Notes: a model not told the origin generated them from the letters alone. Counted from the first letter of the stretch, positions 17,100 to 26,893 are shown. The stretch: 64,000 nucleotides of DNA from Clostridium lacusfryxellense (GCF_018861735.1 NZ_JAHLEB010000002.1:1-64000); one strand, 5' to 3'. Numbers and translations: made by a program.

Positions 17100-17360
17100 T
17101 TATATAACTACGATTACCTCTGTACCATCCTCAGTCTTTACATCTACCATTTTTAGGCCTTTATAATTTTTTAACACGTCAAAGCTTTTTCTAAGCTCCC
17201 TGAAGTCAACACAATCAACATATTGTCTTTTGTCCTCAGGGATATATCTTCTGGCTATTGATACCCCAAAACCTCCAAAGCTAAGGGCTGCTTTTATAAG
17301 GCCTATTGGGGCAGGTATTTTAAAACTTCTTCCGCTGAGTTTCATATATATCATCAACAT
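17100..17360 (-). CDS. Hypothetical protein, last gene of the DUF2089 operon
   Basis: An 86-residue protein with GGGAG six bases before the ATG. A basic, amphipathic N-terminal part (KLSGRSFKIPAPIGLIKAALSFGGFGVSIARRYIPE) is followed by a small domain ending TEDGTEVIVVI. That ending echoes the C-terminus of its neighbour (SSNGDIVEVSIE), so the two may be related. It is the third gene of a co-directional set with the SHOCT-like protein and DUF2089 regulator. Function unknown. Confidence 0.7.
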   Translation of the reverse strand: MLMIYMKLSGRSFKIPAPIGLIKAALSFGGFGVSIARRYIPEDKRQYVDCVDFRELRKSFDVLKNYKGLKMVDVKTEDGTEVIVVI

Positions 17361-17426
17361 ATAATCTCCCTTTCATTAATACATGGGGCAACTTAAACAA
17401 CAAAATGTTAACCCTATAGTAAAGTA

Positions 17427-17804
17427 TTATTCTATAGAGACTTCGACTATGTCTCCATTACTGCTTTTCACATCCACTATCTTTCCTTCAAGGCCAGAGT
17501 CGATAGCTTCCATAATCATCTGTACATCTATTCCATTTTCATCTGATACGCCGGGTATCTTAATGTTATTAACTGCGTTTCCTATAGCTTTTAGAAATTT
17601 AACTGGCACATTAACATTTACGGTATCTTTTGTAGATGAAAATACTCTAACTTTTAGCATCTTGTCTAGGTTTTGATTTTTTGATGAAGCATAAGGTACC
17701 TCCATAGCAGTATTTTTAATAGCATCAATTAGTTCACTAGCCTTATCTATATCAATTTTACCCTCTTCAACCATTTTTAAAATTCTTTTAACTTCTTCTT
17801 TCAT
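17427..17804 (-). CDS. SHOCT-like domain protein (YvlB/LiaX N-terminal type)
   Basis: The 125-residue protein begins with the SHOCT-like helix pair (EVKRILKMVEEGKIDIDKASELIDAI) also seen at the N-terminus of YvlB/LiaX-type envelope stress proteins. A small beta domain follows (MLKVRVFSSTKDTVNVNVP ... VDVKSSNGDIVEVSIE). GAAAGGA precedes the ATG. It lies between the DUF2089 gene and the 86-residue gene, in one operon. A role in envelope stress sensing is inference from the domain. Confidence 0.8.
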   Translation of the reverse strand: MKEEVKRILKMVEEGKIDIDKASELIDAIKNTAMEVPYASSKNQNLDKMLKVRVFSSTKDTVNVNVPVKFLKAIGNAVNNIKIPGVSDENGIDVQMIMEAIDSGLEGKIVDVKSSNGDIVEVSIE

Positions 17805-17860
17805 TTAATAACCCATCCTTTCTATTATATCTAGTGTGGTGTGAGATACACTTACTGATT

Positions 17861-18226
17861 TTAATTATTTTTCAACATATCCACAGCTTGCTGCGCTGAT
17901 ATGTCACCTTTTTCAAGCATATCAAGTACTTCATTGCTGTTGACAACAGCCTTTTTTACTTGTGTGTAACCAAGTGCTGCTACAACATCATCTAGCTTAG
18001 CTCTAACAGTAGGATAGGAGATACCAAGTTCTTTTTCAACATCTTTAATATTACCCCTACACTTTAAGAAAACTTCCATAAAATTAAGGTGTTCTTCTTC
18101 TAAGTATTCAAACTTAGAAAATTCAAAGTCATTTTCAATGACTGTACCGCATTTATTACATCTAAGTTTAACAACTTTTAATTTTGCACTGCATATAGGA
18201 CATTTGCTTATAACTTTGTAACTCAT
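17861..18226 (-). CDS. DUF2089 putative DNA-binding regulator
   Basis: 121 residues: a zinc ribbon (CPICSAKL ... LRCNKCGTVI), a helix-turn-helix-like region (CRGNIKDVEKELGISYPTVRAKLDDVVAALG) and a C-terminal SHOCT-like helix pair (EVLDMLEKGDISAQQAVDML). The C-terminal motif matches the N-terminus of its neighbour, so the two proteins may interact through it. ATG 18226 is chosen because GAGGGTGATT precedes it; a longer upstream extension would start inside the promoter. It probably regulates its own operon. Confidence 0.85.
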   Translation of the reverse strand: MSYKVISKCPICSAKLKVVKLRCNKCGTVIENDFEFSKFEYLEEEHLNFMEVFLKCRGNIKDVEKELGISYPTVRAKLDDVVAALGYTQVKKAVVNSNEVLDMLEKGDISAQQAVDMLKNN

Positions 18227-18253
18227 AATCACCCTCTCTTTCTCTATATTTTT

Positions 18254-18282
18254 ATTATAGTATATGAATATTAAATAATCAA
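18254..18282 (-). promoter_or_regulatory. Sigma-A promoter of the DUF2089 operon
   Basis: On the minus strand, TTGATT and TATAAT lie 17 bp apart, about 28 bp before the ATG at 18226. Confidence 0.6.
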
Positions 18283-18517
18283 TAGAAAAATTGACATATT
18301 CAATAATGTTCATTAAATATATAAATAAAATTAACTTTATAATTGATTTTATTTAATTAGTTATTTATTACTAGAGAGATTAACTTAGTATTAAGAATAA
18401 CTAAATAATATATAATGTTGATAGAATTGTCTTTTTTCATAAAGGATGTTATTCTAAACTATATAAGGTAACAAAAACGTGTAAATTAAAACATATAAAG
18501 AAAGTAGGTATATTAAG

Positions 18518-19714
18518 ATGAATCGGTATAAGGCAACATTAATTTTAATTTTAGCTTCTAGTATTTATATTATAAGCTATCCGTTTCACAAAAGTTTTAT
18601 TGGTGGACTTGTGTATAGTGGGGCTTGTGCGTCTATGATAGGTGGATTTGCTGATTGGTGGGGTATTAACAAACTGCTAAAAAAAACAATACCTAAGAAC
18701 AAACAGAAAATTTTTGATGGCTTGTCTAATATGGTTAGTGAAGAATTATTATCTAAAGAAACCTTAAAGAAATTAATTAGTAAATATGACACTTCTAAAC
18801 TTGTCATTGAATTAGCAAAGAATAATACTGAAATTGAAAGCATAAAAACGATTCTTGAATTAATGATAGAAGATAATATACATAAAATAGATAATAAAGA
18901 GGTTGGGAAAAGTGTTTCTAATTTAACACTAAAAGTTATTAAAACTATAGATTTACATAAATTGCTTAGTTCAATTATAGAAATTTCATTAGGAACTGAG
19001 TATGAGGAGAGCGTTTATAATTTTATTATAGATGAATTAATATTGATTTCTCAAACAGATAATTTTAAAAATATACTTGTAAGGTTTATATTCGATGTGC
19101 GTTCAGCTTATGAAGGTGAAAGCATGAGGAAAAAAGTCATTGATAAATTCAAGGGGAATAATAGCAATTTAGCGATTGGAATTCAATATAAAATTAAAAA
19201 TTATCTAACTAATATGAAAAAAAATGATAATAAAGATAGATTGGCAATTAAGTTATGGTTATACGAAAAGCTTCAAGAATTTAAAAATGATAGTGAATTT
19301 AAGGTTAAAGTAGAAAATTGGAAATTGGATTTCTTAAAAAATATTAAAGTAGTAGAACATTTTGAAATGTTTTTTGAAAATACAGCTAATAAAATACTAG
19401 AAGTAGACGATATATATAATGTGCCTTTTATTATGTTAAAAAGAGGTCTAAGTGATCTAGAAGAAAACACGGATAATCAAAGAAAAATAGATGTTTTTCT
19501 TAAAGATATATTATATAAATTAATTGATGATAAACATAAAAATGTTGATAAGATAGTTAAAGAAAATCTTAGTAAATACACAGATGTTATGCTTATTGAA
19601 TTAATAGAATCAAATGTCGGGAATGACTTACAGTTAATACGGATTAATGGATCTCTTGTAGGTGGTATAGTTGGCATTATTATATTTATTATCAAGTATA
19701 GTATGGGAGTATAG
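18518..19714 (+). CDS. DUF445 family membrane-associated protein (first of pair)
   Basis: 398 residues with an N-terminal membrane segment (TLILILASSIYIISYPF), then the DUF445 signature (GGLVYSGACASMIGGFADWWGINKLL). A long helical region follows, and a C-terminal membrane segment after the family motif GNDLQLIRINGSLVGGIVGIIIF. Both ends are anchored, with a large soluble helical domain between. Function of the family is unknown. Its stop is two bases before the ATG of its paralogue. Confidence 0.85.
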   Translation: MNRYKATLILILASSIYIISYPFHKSFIGGLVYSGACASMIGGFADWWGINKLLKKTIPKNKQKIFDGLSNMVSEELLSKETLKKLISKYDTSKLVIELAKNNTEIESIKTILELMIEDNIHKIDNKEVGKSVSNLTLKVIKTIDLHKLLSSIIEISLGTEYEESVYNFIIDELILISQTDNFKNILVRFIFDVRSAYEGESMRKKVIDKFKGNNSNLAIGIQYKIKNYLTNMKKNDNKDRLAIKLWLYEKLQEFKNDSEFKVKVENWKLDFLKNIKVVEHFEMFFENTANKILEVDDIYNVPFIMLKRGLSDLEENTDNQRKIDVFLKDILYKLIDDKHKNVDKIVKENLSKYTDVMLIELIESNVGNDLQLIRINGSLVGGIVGIIIFIIKYSMGV

Positions 19715-19716
19715 AG

Positions 19717-21102
19717 ATGAGGAATAAAAGGATTGCGGATTGGTCAGTTGGTGTTTTAATAACATTAGTTATTATAATCACCTTTGTAAAATTTAGTTAT
19801 GAGAATAATACTAATCAAGTAATTGAGTTATTAAGTTTTGTAATTGAAGCAGCGCTAGTTGGTGCTATTGCGGATTGGTTTGCTATAACTGCATTATTTG
19901 AAGAGCCATTTTTGGTTAGGAAGATTCCTATAATTGCATCACATACTGCTATAATATCTAAGAATAGAAAAAGTATAGTAGATGCTGTAGCTAATATGGT
20001 ACAAAATGAATTGTTAAGTGAAAAAGTGTTGAAGAGTAAAATTGAGGAAATTAGCATAGTCGATAGATTATTTGGTTTTGTTGATAAGAGTGTTAGTGCG
20101 AGAAGTGATTTGTTTGAAAAATTAGTAGAGTATTTAATCGAAAAACTAAATAGTTTAGATACATTACAATTTGCTAATTATTTGGAGAGACATTTGAAAC
20201 AAAAAATTGAAACAATAGATATATCACCCTATATATATAAAGGTGTGTCATTTAGCATTGAAAGTGAAGAATTTAAAAAAATATTTAATATAACATTAGA
20301 TGGTGTAATTGAATATATAAATCGTTATAGTACAGGGCAAATATTAGAAAAATTTGTGAATAGTATTTTGAAAAAAGATGCCAATAGTCTTGTTATGGAA
20401 AAAATAATTGGGCTTTTAAAATCTGTTAATGCAATAAATACATCAGATATTACAAAATCAATCTTAAAGCAAAGTAATAAACTTCTTTTAAATTTGAAAA
20501 ATGAAGAGGATATAGTACGACTTGAATTAATAAACCAAATCAAACTATTATTTGAAAAAGTTATTACAGATGATGGGGTTAAAGGTGATATTGAAGGATT
20601 AAAAATGATGTTAATCAAGGAAATTTCTCTGGAAGAGTTTTTAAATTTAATAATAAAAGATGTGATAAAAGTTATAACTCAAAACGAGATATATTTAGAT
20701 ACGTACCCAATAGATGCCTGTAATAATATCGAAACAAACATATTAGAGAAACAGGATATTATAGCTATTATCACTGTGATAAAAAATCAGTTAGATATTT
20801 GCTGGATTGGAATAAAAAATGACAATGTTAATAAGAAGAATATAGACCAATTATTTAAAGAAGCTATATTTAAATTTATTGAATCGAAGTATCAAAATGT
20901 AGGTCAAATAGTGAAACAAGTTTTAAATAACATGGATGATGAATCTTTAAATGATTTTATAAAACAAAAAGCTGGAAATGAGCTACATGGCATTCGTCTT
21001 AATGGTTGTATAGTAGGTGCATTATTCGGTGGGGTTGTTTTTGGTTTAACTCATTTAATCTATGATTTAATATTACCTAATATATTCAATATTAAATTTT
21101 GA
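19717..21102 (+). CDS. DUF445 family membrane-associated protein (second of pair)
   Basis: 461 residues, same architecture as its neighbour: N-terminal membrane segment, signature VGAIADWFAITALFEEPF, NRKSIVDAVANMVQNELLS, long helical domain, C-terminal motif GNELHGIRLNGCIVGALFGGVVFGL. The more canonical DWFA...LF...P box suggests that this is the ancestral copy. The tight spacing implies co-translation and perhaps a hetero-oligomer. Confidence 0.88.
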   Translation: MRNKRIADWSVGVLITLVIIITFVKFSYENNTNQVIELLSFVIEAALVGAIADWFAITALFEEPFLVRKIPIIASHTAIISKNRKSIVDAVANMVQNELLSEKVLKSKIEEISIVDRLFGFVDKSVSARSDLFEKLVEYLIEKLNSLDTLQFANYLERHLKQKIETIDISPYIYKGVSFSIESEEFKKIFNITLDGVIEYINRYSTGQILEKFVNSILKKDANSLVMEKIIGLLKSVNAINTSDITKSILKQSNKLLLNLKNEEDIVRLELINQIKLLFEKVITDDGVKGDIEGLKMMLIKEISLEEFLNLIIKDVIKVITQNEIYLDTYPIDACNNIETNILEKQDIIAIITVIKNQLDICWIGIKNDNVNKKNIDQLFKEAIFKFIESKYQNVGQIVKQVLNNMDDESLNDFIKQKAGNELHGIRLNGCIVGALFGGVVFGLTHLIYDLILPNIFNIKF

Positions 21103-21125
21103 AACTACATGTTAACACTAATATT

Positions 21126-21170
21126 AACAACCCCTTTGATAATTTAGTATCGAAGGGGTTGTTGTGATAA
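21126..21170 (+). terminator. Terminator after the DUF445 pair
   Basis: AACAACCCCTTTGATA pairs with TATCGAAGGGGTTGTT (one G-T pair), loop ATTTAG. The T-tail is weak, but the stem is GC-rich and 16 bp long. Confidence 0.7.
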
Positions 21171-21285
21171 ATGGTTATATGCGATATAATTGTATTAATA
21201 TTACAATGAAATTAATATTACAATCGGATTAATAAAAGTAGTTATTTATATATAATTAAAAATATAGAACAGGTTGGTGAGCAGT

Positions 21286-23070
21286 TTGAAAAGTAAAAAG
21301 ATTCGACGTGAAAGAATTTTTGTTTTAGGGCTAGTATTTTCATTATTATTTAGTGTTCTTGTGGGTAGATTGATTTATTTAATGGTTATTAAATCATCTA
21401 ATTATAAAACGCTTGCATCACAGCAGTGGACAAAAACTCTAGCAATATCACCTAAAAGAGGGGCGATTTTGGACAGAAATGGTTTCGAACTGGCACAAAG
21501 CATGAATGTTTATAGGGTAGATGCTGATTTAAGTGTATTAAAAAAATATCTTGTAGATAAAAAAATATCTGAAGAGCTAGCAGTTGATAAATTATCAAAG
21601 ATGCTTAATGTTGATAATAAACAAGTTAAAAAGATATTAGATAGTCAAGATACCAAAGGTAAACCACTTCAATTTGTATCCCTTAAAAGAAAGGTTCAAA
21701 AGGGAGCTGTAGATTCTATTAAAAGTTTGAAATATAGTGGAATTATAATTTCAACAGATGTAATGAGAGTGTATCCTAATGACAGCTTCTTATCCCATGT
21801 TGTTGGACACACTAATTCAGGAGAAAATGGAATTAACGGTGTAGAACTGAGTTACAATAATGAATTAAAAGGTATTCCTGGATTAAAAGTGGTTCAAATG
21901 GACAGATCTAGTAATGAATTGCCGTACACTGAAGCTGTGACGGTTAAACCTGTAGAAGGAAAAGATGTAACATTAACTATAGATGAACGTATTCAAGAGT
22001 TAGTAGAAAGAGTAGCAAAAGAAACAGTGACTGAGAATAGAGCTAAATCTGTAAGCATAACGGTTATGAATCCAAATAATGGCGAAGTTTTAGCAATGGC
22101 GAATGCACCAAGTTATAATCTAAATAAGCCTTATGAAGAAGGTAAAACTGATGAAGAAATACAAGAAATCTGGAAGAATGGAGTAATCAGTAATGTGTTT
22201 GAGCCAGGATCGATTTTTAAGGTTATAGTAGCTGCTGCTGCGCTTAAAAATAATGTGGTTTCTGATAAAGATCGATTTGTAAGTAACGGGAGCATAAAGA
22301 TTGGAAATAAGATTTTGTATAATGATAATAAAGAGAATAATGGAATTCAAACTTTTTCAGATATAATGAAAACTTCCGATAATGTTGCATTTATCCAGCT
22401 AGGACAAAAAATCGGAAAAAGTAATCTTTATAAATTTGCAAAAGAGTCTGGCTTTGGGCAGAAAACAGGCATAGATTTACCTGGTGAAAGTTTAGGATTA
22501 ATGAAGTTACTCAATACAATTACACCACTTGATCTTGCTACAATGTCCTATGGACAAGGGGTTGCAGTTACCCAAATACAGTACATTGCCGCGTTTAATG
22601 CAGTGGCTAATGGAGGCAAATGGATAAGGCCACATGTTATGAAGGAAATATCTCACTTGGAAGAAAGTAAGAAAGTTGTGGACAAGCAGTTTAACAATAT
22701 TGATGAAAAAACTATCATGAGTAAGGAAGATGCAGCTCAATTAAGAACTTATTTGGAAAGAGTAGTCAAAGAAGGAACTGCAGTTTCGACATATATGGAA
22801 GGATATCATATAGCTGGTAAGACTGGAACTGCAAATAAGGTTAATACAATAAACGGGGGTTATGACTCCGGGAAATATGTATCTTCTTTTGTAGGTATGG
22901 TCCCAGCGGATAACCCTAAAGTAACATTAATGGTTACTGTAGAGGAGCCAGACTCGTCAAAATATTATGCTGCTCAGACCGCAGTGCCAGCAGCACATAA
23001 GTTATTTTCAGAGTTATTCGCAATACTTAATATACCACCCGATAAGACGAGTGATACAAAAAAGAATTAA
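21286..23070 (+). CDS. Class B penicillin-binding protein (PBP2/SpoVD-like transpeptidase)
   Basis: D,D-transpeptidase that cross-links peptidoglycan. One N-terminal membrane anchor (IFVLGLVFSLLFSVLVGRLIY), then the PBP dimerisation domain (SPKRGAILDRNGFELAQS ... VVGHTNSGENGINGVE), then the transpeptidase domain with S-x-x-K (EPGSIFKV), S-x-N (TSDNVAF) and K-T-G-T (AGKTGTANKV). It resembles SpoVD/FtsI but ends without the C-terminal PASTA domain. GGTGAG precedes TTG 21286; the upstream TTG/GTG options have no site. It lies outside a division gene cluster, so a special (for example sporulation) role is possible but unproven. Confidence 0.92.
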   Translation: MKSKKIRRERIFVLGLVFSLLFSVLVGRLIYLMVIKSSNYKTLASQQWTKTLAISPKRGAILDRNGFELAQSMNVYRVDADLSVLKKYLVDKKISEELAVDKLSKMLNVDNKQVKKILDSQDTKGKPLQFVSLKRKVQKGAVDSIKSLKYSGIIISTDVMRVYPNDSFLSHVVGHTNSGENGINGVELSYNNELKGIPGLKVVQMDRSSNELPYTEAVTVKPVEGKDVTLTIDERIQELVERVAKETVTENRAKSVSITVMNPNNGEVLAMANAPSYNLNKPYEEGKTDEEIQEIWKNGVISNVFEPGSIFKVIVAAAALKNNVVSDKDRFVSNGSIKIGNKILYNDNKENNGIQTFSDIMKTSDNVAFIQLGQKIGKSNLYKFAKESGFGQKTGIDLPGESLGLMKLLNTITPLDLATMSYGQGVAVTQIQYIAAFNAVANGGKWIRPHVMKEISHLEESKKVVDKQFNNIDEKTIMSKEDAAQLRTYLERVVKEGTAVSTYMEGYHIAGKTGTANKVNTINGGYDSGKYVSSFVGMVPADNPKVTLMVTVEEPDSSKYYAAQTAVPAAHKLFSELFAILNIPPDKTSDTKKN

Positions 23071-23083
23071 TAAGAGGTGACTT

Positions 23084-24412
23084 ATGAGTAGTAAAAAACT
23101 AAAGATTAAACAACTTAAAGAAAAGGTCTTGAAGATAAGGTATAGTGTAGAGGAGCTAGGTAATTTTAAACTCATAGGAATTTTAATAATATTACTAACA
23201 ATTATCCTACTAGGTAAGTCTCGGAATAGTTTTAATCTGAGTAATAAAATTGAAAATACATCTTATCTAGTCTTATTTATAGTGGGTATTTTCACTTCAC
23301 TACACTGCGTAGGTAGATGCGGAAACATAATGTTATCACAAAATATAACATTAGAAAATAAGAGTAGGTTTCAAGTTCTAAAACCTGCTATATTTTATAA
23401 TTTAGGTAGAGTGACATCATATACTATTCTTGGAGGAATTGCTGGAGCTTTAGGTTCTGTTGTTTCTATTACATTGCCGTTTAAGGGGAGAATTCAGATT
23501 ATAGCTTGCGTTTTTATGATTATATTGGGTCTCAATATGTCTGAATATGTACCGTTTAGAAGGTTAAACATAAAATTACCATGGAGCGCCTGTAATATTA
23601 AAAAGAGTGGAAAAACTCCTTTTATTGTAGGTATATTGAATGGGGTTATGCCATGTGGAATACTTCAAACAATGCAATTATATGCATTTGGGACAGGTAG
23701 TGCGGTGACTGGTGCTACTTCTATGTTTATATTTGTGCTAGGAACAGTACCTCTAATGATTAGCTTTGGAACTATTTCTTCCCTTTTAAATAAGAAGAAC
23801 ACTAAGCAACTTGTGAAATTCGGAGGAATCCTTATTGTTGTTCTTGGACTTATAATGGGAGATCGGGGACTATCTCTATCTGGTATTAATATATCCCCTT
23901 TGGCCCTAATGGGTAATTCAAATAAGCAGAGTGACACTAATGTAGTAAATAATTCAAGTATAGTTGCTACAGCTGATGATACTAAAACTAGTACTATTGC
24001 AACTGATAGCAATAGTATTTTTGGGAGTGACTTAAATAAAACACCCATTAACATATTAGCTAAAAAAGCAACGATAAATGACGACACCCAAAGCCTAACT
24101 ATAAGTGGAATTGGTTATGAATTTTCCCCTATTATATCTGCGGTGCAAAGCGGTCTTAAATCCGATTTAACAATTGAGTTAACAAATTTTAATAATGCTT
24201 TGGGTTTATATTCAATAGTTGACGTAGATTCTAAAACTATATCTTCATTTGAAGGAAAAAAAGGTATTAATCAGATTTCGTTAACCTTTGATAATCCAGG
24301 TATATATAGAATTATTAAAGACAAGACTCCATTAGGATTGATAGATGTAACTAAAGACATTAAAACAATAGTGCTTGAAGATTTAAGAGAGACATATCTA
24401 AAAGAAAAATAG
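23084..24412 (+). CDS. DsbD_2/SafE-type membrane protein with C-terminal beta domain
   Basis: A six-helix transmembrane core of the cytochrome c biogenesis/heavy-metal type. Motif 1 is SLHCVGRCGNIMLS (family usually HCxGMCG) and motif 2 is NGVMPCGILQTMQLYA. A basic N-terminal extension with an extra membrane segment precedes the core. After it comes a Ser/Thr-rich linker, then a cupredoxin-like beta domain (about 325-440: LTISGIGYEFSPIISAV ... NQISLTFDNPGIYRII). That domain shows no Cys, His or Met cluster that could bind copper. The Met in motif 1 is replaced by Arg. It follows the PBP gene by 13 bp. A thiol or copper role is possible; the substrate is unknown. Confidence 0.8.
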   Translation: MSSKKLKIKQLKEKVLKIRYSVEELGNFKLIGILIILLTIILLGKSRNSFNLSNKIENTSYLVLFIVGIFTSLHCVGRCGNIMLSQNITLENKSRFQVLKPAIFYNLGRVTSYTILGGIAGALGSVVSITLPFKGRIQIIACVFMIILGLNMSEYVPFRRLNIKLPWSACNIKKSGKTPFIVGILNGVMPCGILQTMQLYAFGTGSAVTGATSMFIFVLGTVPLMISFGTISSLLNKKNTKQLVKFGGILIVVLGLIMGDRGLSLSGINISPLALMGNSNKQSDTNVVNNSSIVATADDTKTSTIATDSNSIFGSDLNKTPINILAKKATINDDTQSLTISGIGYEFSPIISAVQSGLKSDLTIELTNFNNALGLYSIVDVDSKTISSFEGKKGINQISLTFDNPGIYRIIKDKTPLGLIDVTKDIKTIVLEDLRETYLKEK

Positions 24413-24470
24413 AAAGAAAGTTGAAAAGAAAGTTGGGGACGGTTAACAACTTATACATTAATAAGGTTAT

Positions 24471-24520
24471 AAAAATACCACATTCATTACTATTTATAGT
24501 AAATGAATGTGGTATTTTTA
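24471..24520. terminator. Bidirectional terminator
   Basis: AAAAATACCACATTCATT pairs with AATGAATGTGGTATTTTT. It serves the DsbD_2 gene on the plus strand and secA2 on the minus strand, whose stop codon region overlaps the right arm. Confidence 0.85.
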
Positions 24521-26893
24521 TGTGTGTTTTAAGATTTTTTTATAAATCGAAGTCACTAATCTAAATGGCCAAGCAATTAACGTTACAGCAGAAGAAACTA
24601 GACTGCCAATAAATAATGAAGAGAGTGGATCCATAAGTGAATTATCATTAATAAGATAGGTCCAAGTTGAAGAAGGTGGCTTTATTCGCTCTTTTAAGTT
24701 ATAAAGTCCCGACTCTGATAAATCTAACATCTCAAAATCTTGTAAAATTCTCTTTTGTATTATTTCTTGAAGTGATTCAAATACAGTGGAAGTTTCCATT
24801 TGAAATACTTGAAGAGGATCTTTATGTTTTAGTATACTTAATTTTACTCCATCTTGAAGATACGCTACATGTGTTAGGTAATCAGCCCAAGCTTCATCAA
24901 TATTGTATAAGGCTACTTGTTTTTCAAGTTGATTTATTGTTTTCTCACTAAAGAAGTTAATTAATTTTGTATATAGTTGTGGATTTTTTAGGTTTAATAT
25001 ATTAAAAGGTAAACGATCATAGACTAAGTCCAATCTTCTTTGATATACTTCAAGTCTTTGACTTTCTATAAAATATGAATATTGCCATAAAGCTCTACGT
25101 AAATCGGAATCTTGACCTTGAATTATTCTTTGTACATGTTCTATTTTACTTACTATTTTGGGCATGTTTAAAGGATCTTCCTGCATATTTGGTCTAGTGG
25201 CCATGGGTATTACTTCATCAATTCCATATCTTTTAATGAGATCATCCTCGAGGCTTATATAGAATCTTGACATGCCAACATCTCCTTGACGCCCAGTTCT
25301 TCCTTTAAGTTGTTTATCAATGCGTATACTCTCATGTCTATTAGTACCTATAACATATAGTCCGCCAAGTTCAACAATCTTATCTCTATTAGCTCCACCT
25401 GGTCCGCCAAGTTTTATATCAGCACCCCTACCAGCCATATTAGTAGAAACAGTTACTGAGTATAGAGCACCTGCTTGTTCAATAATATGTGCTTCTAGTT
25501 CATCATTTTTAGCATTTAAAATTTTATATGTAATACCTACATTATTTAACTCCTCGGCCAAATATTCTGATTCAGATACACTACAAGTTCCAATTAGGAT
25601 GGGTTGACCTGTTTCGTGTACTCTTTTAATTTCTAGGCTCAAAGCCCTATATTTGGCTTTTTTGTGAGTGAATATTACATCAGGATAATCAATTCGTTTG
25701 TTAGGAATATGTGGTGGTATTACTAGCACTTCCATATTATAAAATTCATCAATTTCGCTTAATGAATCCATTGCTGTACCGGTCATTCCAGCAACTTTTT
25801 TATAAAGTAAAATAAAGTTCTGCAAAGTTATTTGATTCATTATGCGACCTTTAGACTTATGGCTCAGTCCTTCTTTAGCTTCAAGGGCTTCTTGAATACC
25901 ATCTGGCCAACGTCTATTTTCAGCTACACGTCCAGTAAACTCGTCAACCATTTCAATATTACCTTCCCTAACAATGTAGTCAATATCCTTCGTAAGTAAA
26001 GCAATTACGTAAAGTATGTTATGTACTTCGCTAAGTAATTTAAAATTCTCTTTTGAATATAAATTACCACAACTAAGCATACTTTCTGCTTTAAGAAGTC
26101 CTTTAGGGGTCAAATATACATTTCTTTTAACTTCATCTTTGTCATAGTCAAGTACTGGTTCAAGTTTCCTTAGCGTATCCATTGTTAAAGAAAGTGAATT
26201 GCCTTCTGAGGCTACGGTGGTTGCAATAACTAATGGAATTCTAGCTTCATCAATTATTATGGAATCTGCTTCATCAACTATTGCGAAATTAAATGGGCGT
26301 TGCATGATTTCTTTCTCCTCGTAGCAAAGTGAATCCATTAGATAATCAAAACCCGCAACCTTTGCAGTTAAATATGTAATATCACTATCATAAGCCATTT
26401 GTTTTTCATGTTTTTTCATAGATTCCTGTACGAAACCAACAGTTAGTCCAAGCATTTCAAATACAGGTCCCATCCAAGCCGCATCCCTTGACGCTAAATA
26501 ATCATTAAAAGTAAGTATATGACACCCGTCACCAGCAAGTGCATTTAAGAATGCTGGGAACACAGCGGATAATGTTTTCCCCTCACCCGTCTTCATCTCT
26601 ATTAATTTGCCCTTATGCATAGCAATGCCAGCGATAAGTTGCTCGTCATAAGCAATGAGCCCTAGGACACTTTTAACTGCCTGTTTTGCAAGCGCAAATG
26701 CTTCTATTAGGATGTCATCCATAGATGAGCTATCTAAACGTCTAGTTCTAAGTTCGCGAGATATATTTAAAAATTCAGTATTATCTAATGAATCAAATTT
26801 AACAAGATTTATTTGGTCTACCATTTTTTTATAACTATTATATTCTGACTCATTCACTAAATTATGAAATTTATTTCTAATACTAATCGCCAT
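24518..26893 (-). CDS. secA2: Accessory SecA-type translocation ATPase with hydrophobic C-terminus
   Basis: A 791-residue SecA homologue: Walker A MKTGEGKT (about residue 104), DEAD-type box VDEADSI, helicase motif GTAMDSL, GRxGRQGD (LKGRTGRQGDVGMSRFYISLEDD), and a scaffold/wing region. It is shorter and more diverged than housekeeping SecA, and it lacks the C-terminal zinc-binding CxC...CH/C tail. The last 40 residues instead contain a hydrophobic stretch (LFIGSLVSSAVTLIAWPF) followed by a basic end (KKILKHT). No SecY2 or Asp accessory gene is nearby. ATG 26893 is preferred (GGTGAT upstream) over 26905. Confidence 0.88.
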   Translation of the reverse strand: MAISIRNKFHNLVNESEYNSYKKMVDQINLVKFDSLDNTEFLNISRELRTRRLDSSSMDDILIEAFALAKQAVKSVLGLIAYDEQLIAGIAMHKGKLIEMKTGEGKTLSAVFPAFLNALAGDGCHILTFNDYLASRDAAWMGPVFEMLGLTVGFVQESMKKHEKQMAYDSDITYLTAKVAGFDYLMDSLCYEEKEIMQRPFNFAIVDEADSIIIDEARIPLVIATTVASEGNSLSLTMDTLRKLEPVLDYDKDEVKRNVYLTPKGLLKAESMLSCGNLYSKENFKLLSEVHNILYVIALLTKDIDYIVREGNIEMVDEFTGRVAENRRWPDGIQEALEAKEGLSHKSKGRIMNQITLQNFILLYKKVAGMTGTAMDSLSEIDEFYNMEVLVIPPHIPNKRIDYPDVIFTHKKAKYRALSLEIKRVHETGQPILIGTCSVSESEYLAEELNNVGITYKILNAKNDELEAHIIEQAGALYSVTVSTNMAGRGADIKLGGPGGANRDKIVELGGLYVIGTNRHESIRIDKQLKGRTGRQGDVGMSRFYISLEDDLIKRYGIDEVIPMATRPNMQEDPLNMPKIVSKIEHVQRIIQGQDSDLRRALWQYSYFIESQRLEVYQRRLDLVYDRLPFNILNLKNPQLYTKLINFFSEKTINQLEKQVALYNIDEAWADYLTHVAYLQDGVKLSILKHKDPLQVFQMETSTVFESLQEIIQKRILQDFEMLDLSESGLYNLKERIKPPSSTWTYLINDNSLMDPLSSLFIGSLVSSAVTLIAWPFRLVTSIYKKILKHT

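Noticed and set aside
22120-22740. Minus-strand ORFs inside the PBP gene
   Set aside because: They are antisense to an intact transpeptidase domain and lack start signals.
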